From Dactylonectria macrodidyma (lineage: Eukaryota; Ascomycota; Sordariomycetes; Hypocreales; Nectriaceae), in contig JAGMUV010000002.1 of assembly GCA_020744425.1 (NCBI GenBank), forward strand, positions 3,392,501 through 3,456,500: 64,000 nt of DNA. Direction: 5' to 3'. Shown here piece by piece: positions 56,525-64,000 of this stretch. A model generated the notes under the pieces. That model was given only the letters and a program-made list of their open reading frames with translations, searched no databases and had not been told where the DNA came from. Positions within the stretch are counted from its first letter, which is position 1. The number at the start of each line of letters is the position of its first letter. Both the position numbers and the translations under genes were made by a program.

Positions 56525-57448
56525 ATGTCACTCGCACGAGCCTTCACCACCCGCAAGGCCCGCATGGGCAACGATTCGGTCGACCTTACCAAATCGCCCC
56601 AGCGCAGCAGTTCGACTCGCAACAACGGCTTTCCTTTGATGCGACACAAGATCTCTGGCCCTATCCAGCTTGTCCATACGACTAACATGCTGTCCTACAA
56701 CGCTCCTGACCTCCCTCAGTCCACCAAGCACAACAACGTCTCCGAGATCTCTCAACCCGTCCTGCGCAACAAGGCCTCAATTCGATCTACGGACTCCGAA
56801 TCTCCCTCTGAAACTACTTCGGTGGCCGAATCCTCGCCGCCAACCAGCCCTGACGTCTCTCCCGTTCATGAGTGCCCCGGTCCCGAGCCAAACCATCTGT
56901 CCACTTACTTCATGGTTTCCGACAAAGCCCAGATCTTGGCCATGCAGGCCGATGCTCCCGCCATCCCCAGGAGATCGCCTTCCCACACCAAGCAAAACTC
57001 GTATGACACCATTGCCCGCCACCGATCTACCTCTCGCATGTCCAAGGATTCGGATCACTCCGTGTCAACCAAAGCTAGTTTCACCTTCTCGCGAACGTCA
57101 TCCACATCAACCCGTGCCTCCTCAGCCTCCTCCCTATCCAACAACCAGGTTCAGAAGACTGTGCCTCCTCCCATTCCCCCGCCCGCTGCTCGCCCAAACT
57201 ACCAGCAGCGTGTCAAGGAGTCGCACCCATTTGGCCATGAGCTAGCCCAAGTCACCGAGCTGGCCGAGGAGTATGGCGCTCGAAGAGACACGAAGCACGA
57301 CGAAGAAGACAACATCTACATCAAGTCCAAGGGCCTAGTCAAGTTCACCGCCGACGACTACCTCTCCGATGTTCAGAACTTGATAAACAGTTTCTTCCCA
57401 GAGGTGGCCCACGCCAAACCTGCCGCTCCCCTATCAGGGTGGATCTAA
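56525..57448 (+). CDS. Unknown Ser/Thr/Pro-rich fungal protein, 307 residues
   Basis: Single exon from ATG 56525, the first in-frame ATG in a long leader. The N-terminus MSLARAFTTRKARMGNDSVD and the segment FPLMRHKISGPIQLVHTTNM look structured or conserved, followed by LSYNAPDLP. The middle is Ser/Thr-rich and disordered, including SESPSETTSVAESSPPTSP and a Ser/Arg stretch. A Pro cluster PPPIPPPAARP could bind SH3 or WW domains. The C-terminus (HPFGHELAQVTELAEEYG, then FTADDYLSDVQNLINSFF) looks helical. I recall similar proteins in other Sordariomycetes, without an assigned function. No catalytic motif or membrane segment is visible. The coding signal is strong, with even codon use and no frame break. 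Confidence 0.8.
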   Translation: MSLARAFTTRKARMGNDSVDLTKSPQRSSSTRNNGFPLMRHKISGPIQLVHTTNMLSYNAPDLPQSTKHNNVSEISQPVLRNKASIRSTDSESPSETTSVAESSPPTSPDVSPVHECPGPEPNHLSTYFMVSDKAQILAMQADAPAIPRRSPSHTKQNSYDTIARHRSTSRMSKDSDHSVSTKASFTFSRTSSTSTRASSASSLSNNQVQKTVPPPIPPPAARPNYQQRVKESHPFGHELAQVTELAEEYGARRDTKHDEEDNIYIKSKGLVKFTADDYLSDVQNLINSFFPEVAHAKPAAPLSGWI

Positions 57449-58709
57449 GCGCGCGCAGGTCGACCGGCATGCCGGTCTCGCATTCTTTCAGCTGTACATA
57501 ATTTATTCACATCTTACGACCCACGGAAGGATGGCTGGAGTATACAAAAGTGGGAAAAGGGGGAGGGTGAGGGAATCGTGCCAGAGCTCGCTCTATCACT
57601 GTCGACTCTGTGCTTTCCTTTTCTTTTTTTTTTGTTACGTCTTGGTGCGGTTTTAGGAACAGGGCTGAAACGATGGAATACCAGTGAAATTATCCCGACG
57701 GCTGGCTATTTGGCCAGTACTCGGTGAGGGGCGTTCGAGTTTAGGATGGGATACCTATTTTTCATGATGTGTATCTTATGATGTGGATAGCCACCCACGC
57801 CAGAAACGGCAACACATTTCTTTTCCCTTTATTATCTCTCTCTCTTGTCGCTTCTTTTCTGTGACTCGCACCTTGTAAACAAAGTAGATTGGGGGAAAAT
57901 TGATCAACCAATTCGCTGCAGCTTACGGTTCACCTTCCTCCATGCGGCTCTGAAACCGTCCATCTCATTCCTCCATGCAGCCACGCCCACATGTTAATCA
58001 TCCCCCATCCCCTGCGGCAGCCATTATTAGCTGCCTGGACAAGCAAAGACCCAGCAGGACGAGAGGGCCGGCGCGCCACTGCTGCCGTGAGATCATCTAT
58101 TCCAAACTCGCCCTTCTCTCGATTTACCGTGATGCATTGGAAGCCCTCATGTGACGATTGAGGGGAATCCCGGGTTTACCACGCACGGCACTGTGCCGCC
58201 CGAACCGGGTTCTCGGAGTTTAGGAAGGAGATTGATCACCCTGTAGCGGACATTGAGAGTTTCCGGGACGTGGAGTGGCGTTTTGGTTATAGTAGTGGCT
58301 TTTTTTTTTCAGATGCAATGAGTGGCGTCTTGGCTTGTTCCTGGCCGTTGCGTGGCTGCAGATGGTGAAGGGCCCATGGGTGGGTAGGCTTGCATGTCTC
58401 ATGATGGATGATCGGTATGGGTGTTGAGATATTGGTAGTCTAGGGTAGCCAGGCTTCCACGACAAATTTTTAACACGAAGCCGTATGGAAAGCAGACCTA
58501 TTATTCAAGTGTGCTATTGGCTTATGAAATGATCATCATCGTGTCTAATTGAACGCTGGCCGCAATTTCATGTTGAATAGGCAAACTGTTTGCTTAATAA
58601 AAATTGCAATCTCAGATGACTACCTCATTCACATCTCAGGGTTCTAACCCGGGCCGCTCTTACATGAGCCCACCAATCGTGCCAGCCACAACCTCATTCC
58701 AATACCATC
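57449..58709. other. Intergenic region upstream of the terpene synthase
   Basis: Contains the 3' region of the gene at 56525 (T-rich tracts near 57612-57632 and 57825-57860) and the promoter of the terpene synthase. A GGGTTCTAACCCG palindrome-like element lies near 58641-58653, about 60 bp upstream of the start. No exon is supported. Confidence 0.5.
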
Positions 58710-59827
58710 ATGAAACAAGCCCGCCTCGACCAAGACGCCATCGTCGCCGCGCTCAAGGGCCGGACGCTTAGGGTGCCGGACCTCACCTCCTTCTTCGGCG
58801 CCTGGCCGCCGGCCGAGCTCCACCCTCGCCGAGCGGCAGTCGTCGCGTCGGTAGTCGACGCCGCGCTCGGCTCACACCCGTCACTCGCGCGGCGCAGAGA
58901 TGACGACATTGCAAGCCTCGTCTCGCTGTGGTATCCGCGCGCTGCGGATCGCGACATCGAGGCGCTGGCGCTGTACGCCGTCTGGCTGGTGTGCTGGGAC
59001 GACACGGTGGACGAGGGCGAGGGCGACCTGGCGGGTGACTTTGATGGCGCGGAGCGGTGGAGGAGCCAGACGCTGGATGTCGTCCGCGCTGCGCTGCAGA
59101 TCGACGGCACGGGTGCGGACAAGGATTCCGATGTCATCAACGCCGTGTTCCGGGACTTCGGAGACCGTCTGAGCCAGGCAGCTCCAATCGAACAGCGACA
59201 AGCACTGTACGAGGAGATCCGGTTCTTCATCGCTAGCTGCGGTGTCGAGCAGCAGCTGCGGCTGGAGAAGCATATCCCGGACTACGACACCTACATGGAC
59301 TTCCGCCTCGGCACCATCGGCGGCGCGATGCTCTGTAGCCTTATCGAATTCGCCAACGGAGAGCCGCTGCCGGCCCGGGTGTCTGCGGCGCCGCAGACAC
59401 GCGCGCTTTGGACACACGTGTGCACCCTGCTCACCTTTGTCAACGACCTTCTCTCGCTGAAGAAGGAGCTGCGGACCGACTGCGTTATCAACGCCGTGAC
59501 AGCCCTGCTGGCGCCGTCGTCGGACGGGGGTCTCGATGGGGTGGTTGCCGAGCTGCAGCGCAAGATATCGCGGGCCGTCGATGACTTTGACGTTGCCGCC
59601 AGGGAGCTGCTCGGGATGGTGGAGGGAGGCGAGGCGCAGCGTGGCGTGGTTGCGAGATATATCGACGGGTGTCGTGCCATTGTGACAGGGACGCTCAGGT
59701 TTACGTGAGTGACGACCTTTTGCCCGAGTATCAATGCCCTGTGCTGACGTTGAGTAGGTTGCAGTCTCCCAGATACAACATCGCGAAGCTCCTTAAAGAT
59801 GATGGGACATTGGAGATTGTTCTTTGA
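58710..59827 (+). CDS. Class I terpene synthase (terpene cyclase)
   Basis: Exons 58710-59704 and 59758-59827 give 354 residues; the 53-nt intron (GTGAGT donor) joins RFT to LQSPRYN. Class I elements are present in the usual order: Asp-rich DDTVDE (97-102) for Mg-diphosphate binding, pyrophosphate-sensor Arg199 in DFRLGTIGG, NSE triad NDLLSLKKE (N245, S249, E253), and a C-terminal Arg-Tyr pair (R337-Y338). The NSE lies 46 residues after the sensor Arg, the expected spacing. There is no prenyltransferase domain, so this is a stand-alone cyclase, most probably using farnesyl diphosphate to make a sesquiterpene; a longer substrate is not excluded. No P450, MFS transporter or Zn2Cys6 regulator is within view. 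Very GC-rich codons resemble other genes here, so there is no sign of recent transfer. Confidence 0.88.
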
Positions 59828-60061
59828 CTCAATTCTATAAGTAACGAAACATAAAAAAGCGTCGCTGTCCATGCTTAAATCCAATCTATGTAGTGTCGAT
59901 TTGGTATTTGAAATGGCACCCTCCAAAGGATGTGCGCCGTGGCCACGCTCATGACGCCTGTAGAAAAACCGTAGGCAGTATTTAACTGTAGCAAGCCTCC
60001 TCTTCTAATTTGCACCAGGACCGGCCGGTTATATTTACACACAAGGAACCCACTCGTTGTG
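59828..60061. other. Short convergent gap between terpene synthase and deacetylase
   Basis: 234 bp shared by both 3' regions. AT-rich, with no further gene. Confidence 0.55.
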
Positions 60062-60871
60062 CTAACCATGACGACCTAGCGGCTCCGCGGCCTTGACCAA
60101 GTCCGTAATTGTCACAATCCGGTAGCCTTGCCTCTTCAACTCGGGCAGGACGATTCGCAACATGGGTGCTGTCCATGACCTCCTGTCATGGCAGATGATG
60201 ACACCGCCGGGGTGGGCCATGCTGAGTATGTGTTTCGCGTTGACATTGGGGTATGGGATCTGTGGGTCATGAGGATAGATGCTCCCCAGAGTGATTCGGA
60301 AGCCCCTATTCCCCAGCAGGTCGCGCATGCGCCAATTGAACAGGCCCGACCCTGGGCGGAAGTAATTATTGGGGAGAATCTTCCCCTCAGCTTTGTATGC
60401 AGCTTTCAGCATTTCCTTGACGACGTAGACCTCGTCAAGGAGTCTCTCGCTGCTGAGGGAGCGGGAGGGCTCGTCATGCATGGCATGGTTGCCCAATTCA
60501 TGGCCCTCATGAACTAGCTTCTGCAGCTTATCCTGCCTTCCTTCGACCTGAGATCCAATGACGAAGAAGGTGGCGTGGGCGTCATTCTCCTGAAGGACCT
60601 GCATGATTTCATCGGTATGGGAGGAGGGCGCATCATCGATGGAGAGGGCGATAATCATTTCGCTGGTCGTCTCCTCCCACAAGACATCTGGGTAGGCGGA
60701 GCGGAGGTAACCGATTAGATAGCGTGGGGGCTTGTAGATGCAATAGGCGGCGTAGAAGGGAAACACCAGCAGGCCGACGAGGGCGATGAGAATGAGGAGG
60801 GTGGCCATGCGGTTGCGCCTGACCCTGCGCCGAAGCTTGGTGGGTAGGCGGAAAAGGGAGAGTCGGATCAT
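60062..60871 (-). CDS. Membrane-anchored polysaccharide deacetylase (NodB/CE4 family)
   Basis: Single exon of 269 residues. A basic N-terminus (TKLRRRVRRNR) precedes a membrane helix at about 23-47, predicting a signal-anchored type II protein with the catalytic domain outside the cytosol. NodB motifs: SIDDAP (77-82; usual TFDDGP) with D79/D80, GHELGNHAMHDEP (123-135), FRPGSG (171-176), and ICHDR (226-230) near the end. In the usual HxxxH metal pair the first His is H129 but the fourth position after it is Asp133, as in a subgroup of CE4-like proteins. Canonical members remove N-acetyl groups from chitin or other polysaccharides; the substrate here is unknown. It is convergent with the terpene synthase, with 234 bp between the stops. 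Confidence 0.88.
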   Translation of the reverse strand: MIRLSLFRLPTKLRRRVRRNRMATLLILIALVGLLVFPFYAAYCIYKPPRYLIGYLRSAYPDVLWEETTSEMIIALSIDDAPSSHTDEIMQVLQENDAHATFFVIGSQVEGRQDKLQKLVHEGHELGNHAMHDEPSRSLSSERLLDEVYVVKEMLKAAYKAEGKILPNNYFRPGSGLFNWRMRDLLGNRGFRITLGSIYPHDPQIPYPNVNAKHILSMAHPGGVIICHDRRSWTAPMLRIVLPELKRQGYRIVTITDLVKAAEPLGRHG

Positions 60872-63190
60872 CAGGGCATGGACGTGGAGGGGGAGTCGAG
60901 ATAGTCGTGAGACCTGCGCCGCAGCCGATGTGACTCGTGCATGCTCCCCGAGCTCGAGTGCGTCGAGTCGATTCGATTCGAATCGAGCCTAGGCGAGAGG
61001 GTGGGCCGGTGGGAGGGGTGACGGAGGGAGCAAGTGATGGCGGAGCGGGAGGGATGAAGCTGTGAGGTGAATCGAAATAGGTGCGTGGTGCTTGATACTG
61101 AGTGTTGCATAGGTAACTTAGTAATGAGTTTAGGGAGTAACTTAGTGCCACACTACCTAGGTACCTGGTACGTAAGCTACCAACACCTGCAGCACTGCAC
61201 CTCCTGCTAGGAAAAAAAAAAAAAAAAAAAAACCGTTGCACGTCTAAACGCGCCTGTTTCGGCCAGTCAGAGGCCTGCTGGCGGCCGTGCAACCCATCAA
61301 AGTGCGGGAGAGCTTTCTTTGCGTGGCGTCTGGTCGCGGACCCCAAAGTGGCTCGTGCATGGCCGAGGCGCATGCAGCAGCTCCGCCCACTGAGCCCAGT
61401 GGCACGGGAGGCATCCGTCTTGGCCATGATCCCCTCTCACAAACCCTTGCTCGCTTGCTCGCTTCTGTCTTCGATCCCATCCACCATCCACCCTCCGAAC
61501 CCACAGGGATCGCATCATGGCGCAGGATGTTTCGGCCGTGTGACGCCGCCCTTCCACGGACTCGATTCTGATTGGGGCGGCGCCTCTGCATGTGTCGATC
61601 TCCAACAATCGCTTGCTGCGGCACCGCGCTTGAGACCTATTTCAAGAACCTCAACAAGGTCAAGCGCGAGGACCAGGGCAATATGCAAAACACCACATCG
61701 TACATACCCATACCTGCTCAATGAGAGGTCTGCTTCGCTTGTGACGCATGTGAACCGAAACATAATTGTTTTCTCGGTATGGATTACCTTGGCTGCCGCT
61801 TGGGAGGGCGCCTGTTTTGTAGTCACGGCTTGTGAGTGCGCTCGTCGATGCGATTATCAGGAACCATGCAAATGGCGTTTATGAAGGGGGAGCAGTATCA
61901 CAACCGGAGGCCATGTTGAGCCAAGTTGGATGATGGAGAGGCTCACGCAACAATGGCTATGTGGACTGGGCCATGCTCCTCGTACTGCACGTGAATATCG
62001 GCACGGGCACAACAATAACAGCAGCAAACACGTCGCACAGCTTCACCCGTAATACTCTCAGAACTCAAAATTAATATCTCCGAGAGGCGTGTGCATGCAT
62101 CTACATCATCGCGAATGCCGATTTCCGTTGGGGCTCTGCTCGGCGAGCATGGGTGTGCTGCCAGGCCGTTCAAAACGTTTGGCTAGCCCTACGGGCTGCA
62201 GGACATGATCAGATCGTGGGGCGGTGGGAAAGGTGCAACACACCAAAAGATGGGCTTCGATGACGTTGGGCCAGGTGCTGAGTGGTTACATCATGGACAG
62301 CATCTGGGCTCCCTCACAGAAACGAAACAAAGAAACCACTCCATCGGTCGCTTTGGGGAGGGAGCTTGGGAGCTTCCATGGGTCCCCTGTCAAGAACTTC
62401 TGTGAGGGCGACCAAACGAAACCGTTGCCAACGCTGATTGGACGCAGGCGGCGGCAGGGCGCTTGAATCTCTATTCTTGATACTCGATGGGGCTAGCACA
62501 AACCAACAAGCACCGTCTCGGGTAGTGAAGCATCCATTCACCTCCCCACAAGTGGGTGACAGCGGGCGAGACAAGCGGGCGGCCTGCACGCCACATTGGC
62601 AGCTCGGAGAGTTCTGACCTCTTCTTCCCTGGCAGCGATAGTGGCACGTCGTTTGATTCTATGCCGCTTCAGGAAGGCTTGCTTACTGGCCTCGGCCCCC
62701 ATGCCCTGGGGTGAAGCTTGATCCTAGTCTTCAAGAACCGTGGCACGGCCGCGAGCGGACCCCAATCGTCCTTTTGCTGCTCGCTGATTCGTCTCATTGA
62801 AGGCCTCCCGGTCGGACTCCCCGCGATCATGGAGCTCCAGCCACACATCGCGGCAGCGACCATGAGCCTCCCCAGGGCCTGGGGTCTGGTGCGCAAGCTC
62901 CCGATTCTATCTTTGACGCTACAGAGGCATCCGGAGTTGAGAGGGACATTGGGTGGCCTGCTCGATGCTAGACGCATCTCATAAATATCATGGCTCCGGA
63001 CAGAGGATACCGCTCCACATCAACAGCCATTGAGCTTCCTGCTTGTGTATCAGACATTCAAGGCCTTCCTCACTGGGCCGACTTCACAAGCGCAACAGAG
63101 CTCCTGACTTACACGCTCAAAGCCATCCCTCACTTCAACCTTCAGCAACACCTACCCATCCACACAATCATCCATTTGACGGCATTCATC
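60872..63190. other. Intergenic region of 2.3 kb
   Basis: No gene is supported. It contains the deacetylase leader, CTACCTAGGTACCTGG palindromes at 61154-61180 and an A22 run at 61212-61233. The last 200 bp, with CATC/CAAC-rich text, probably form the leader of the gene at 63191. Open frames at 61250-61880 overlap on several frames and match nothing. Confidence 0.5.
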
Positions 63191-63883
63191 ATGTCTCGCC
63201 AACCCGATTACAGTCGAGACTACTATAGTCGACCCAGCAGCTCCAGTCGGAATTGGAGCGAAGAGGCTGTCCGGGGCAGCTGGGAATCGAGCTATCAACG
63301 GTCAACAGTCGCCTCTCCCCAAGACCGTACCTCATCCTGGAGAGGTGCAACAACTCCGGATTACAGTGCACGGGCCGGCATGGTTGACAATTGGCTCGGT
63401 ACGCAAAGAACCCATGACCCTTCGAGGCCTATGTACTCCGTTCCCGAATTTGTGACTCCCGACTCTTCGCCGGTCATCAGCGACAGCTCAGCGACCTTTC
63501 AGACCAGGCCCAACTTTGGGCACTCACCGGCCATCAGCGACGGCTCGGCAACCTTTCAATCGCGCCCGGTATATGCATCTCGGCAGGCAGACAGGACGCC
63601 AGTGGTGCCTCCCGATTACTACACATCGTCTCCAAGCAGGACGACATGGAGGCCGAGTCCCGGTCAGGGCTCCTCATCCCGAGGGGCAACGTCTCATTCC
63701 ACCCACAACTCTGTCGACTATGACTTGCGAGGGGTTGGCTCATTCGCCGATGGCGATCGTTCGAGGTTAGATTACTCCCTTGTCCCGGTCCCCCAAAGAG
63801 CAAGCACTAACACGAGGACTAGACGTAGTAAGGATGTCAAGTACAAGCCGCTCAGCAACTGGTTCGACTTGTGGCTCCCCTGA
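63191..63883 (+). CDS. Unknown Ser/Arg/Tyr-rich small protein
   Basis: Single exon of 230 residues from ATG 63191. An in-frame ATG at 62990 would add 67 residues that read like leader sequence, so the internal start is preferred. The protein is Ser/Tyr/Arg/Pro-rich, beginning MSRQPDYSRDYYSRPSSSSR. It contains an internal duplication: SPVISDSSATFQTRP and SPAISDGSATFQSRP, 20 residues apart. The C-terminus KYKPLSNWFDLWLP is hydrophobic and aromatic. No known domain, signal peptide or membrane segment is visible. It is disordered by composition. Low-complexity codons make the coding call less certain than for the other genes, but codon phase and the duplicated peptide favour a real protein. Confidence 0.6.
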   Translation: MSRQPDYSRDYYSRPSSSSRNWSEEAVRGSWESSYQRSTVASPQDRTSSWRGATTPDYSARAGMVDNWLGTQRTHDPSRPMYSVPEFVTPDSSPVISDSSATFQTRPNFGHSPAISDGSATFQSRPVYASRQADRTPVVPPDYYTSSPSRTTWRPSPGQGSSSRGATSHSTHNSVDYDLRGVGSFADGDRSRLDYSLVPVPQRASTNTRTRRSKDVKYKPLSNWFDLWLP

Positions 63884-64000
63884 TTCAAGAATGCAAAATT
63901 CGGGTGTCTTTCTGACATCCTTGCTCAAGGGGTGTACGGTACTTTACGCAGGAATTTTTTTTGGTTATAGAATGGTGCCTATCGGGTTGATGGCATTGGG
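63884..64000. other. 3' flank at window end
   Basis: AT-rich sequence with a T8 tract near 63955-63962, probably the 3' untranslated region of the gene at 63191. Confidence 0.4.

Noticed and set aside
58641..58653. tRNA B-box-like GGGTTCTAACCCG
   Set aside because: The T-loop lacks the usual TTCGA, and no A box or acceptor stem is found upstream.
58694..59926. Ser-rich frames antisense to the terpene synthase
   Set aside because: These are shadows created by the GC-rich codons of the terpene synthase.
1..64000. Transposon, CRISPR array, prophage, rRNA or biosynthetic megasynthase
   Set aside because: No transposase, reverse transcriptase, integrase, long terminal repeats, spaced repeats, rRNA-like sequence, or PKS/NRPS domain was seen on either strand.

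Overview
The window is nuclear DNA of a filamentous ascomycete (Pezizomycotina, most likely a Sordariomycete). Evidence: eukaryotic gene structures with short GT-AG introns (about 49-80 nt, often with a CTAAC or CTGAC branch point), CT-rich leaders, GC-rich coding exons, and recognisable Pezizomycotina orthologues on both strands. Genus cannot be decided from the sequence. I find no rRNA, convincing tRNA, CRISPR, prophage or intact transposon.

Layout. 1-2446: 3'-truncated CAF120-type PH-domain gene (-). 2447-7181: gene desert. 7182-9932: mitochondrial PP2C PTC7, then the ribosome-biogenesis factor UTP23 (+). 11213-14855: large DUF726 membrane protein (+). 14856-19392: desert. 19393-24296: unknown single-pass membrane protein (+), Golgi TVP23 (-), and a citrate-lyase-beta-like protein (+). 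24324-26828: unknown 815-residue basic/Ser-rich protein (-), ending 27 bp from its convergent neighbour. 26829-30722: repeat-rich desert. 30723-33454: glycine-rich RRM protein (+) and ChaC-type gamma-glutamylcyclotransferase (-). 35169-38269: penta-EF-hand protein (+) and a degenerate metallo-beta-lactamase-fold protein (-). 38270-43191: desert. 43192-52427: compact housekeeping block with a zinc-finger protein (+), TLS1/C9orf78-like protein (-), acylphosphatase (+), spliceosomal helicase PRP16 (-) and PWP1 (+). 52428-56524: desert. 56525-60871: unknown protein (+), class I terpene synthase (+), membrane-anchored NodB-type deacetylase (-). 63191-63883: unknown small Ser-rich protein (+).

Functional themes are RNA and ribosome metabolism (UTP23, PWP1, PRP16, TLS1, RRM protein, CAF120), membrane trafficking and calcium signalling (TVP23, DUF726, penta-EF), mitochondrial or small-molecule enzymes (PTC7, CLYBL-like, ChaC, acylphosphatase), and one apparent specialised-metabolism gene, the terpene synthase. 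It has all class I catalytic motifs but no P450, transporter or pathway regulator beside it here, so it looks like an orphan terpene cyclase and is the best candidate for undescribed chemistry. The most striking structural observations are very small coding exons: 5 nt in the ChaC gene, 12 and 13 nt in the acylphosphatase gene, and 16 nt in the penta-EF gene. All splice coordinates are my own reading, supported by frame arithmetic and family motifs, and not by transcripts.
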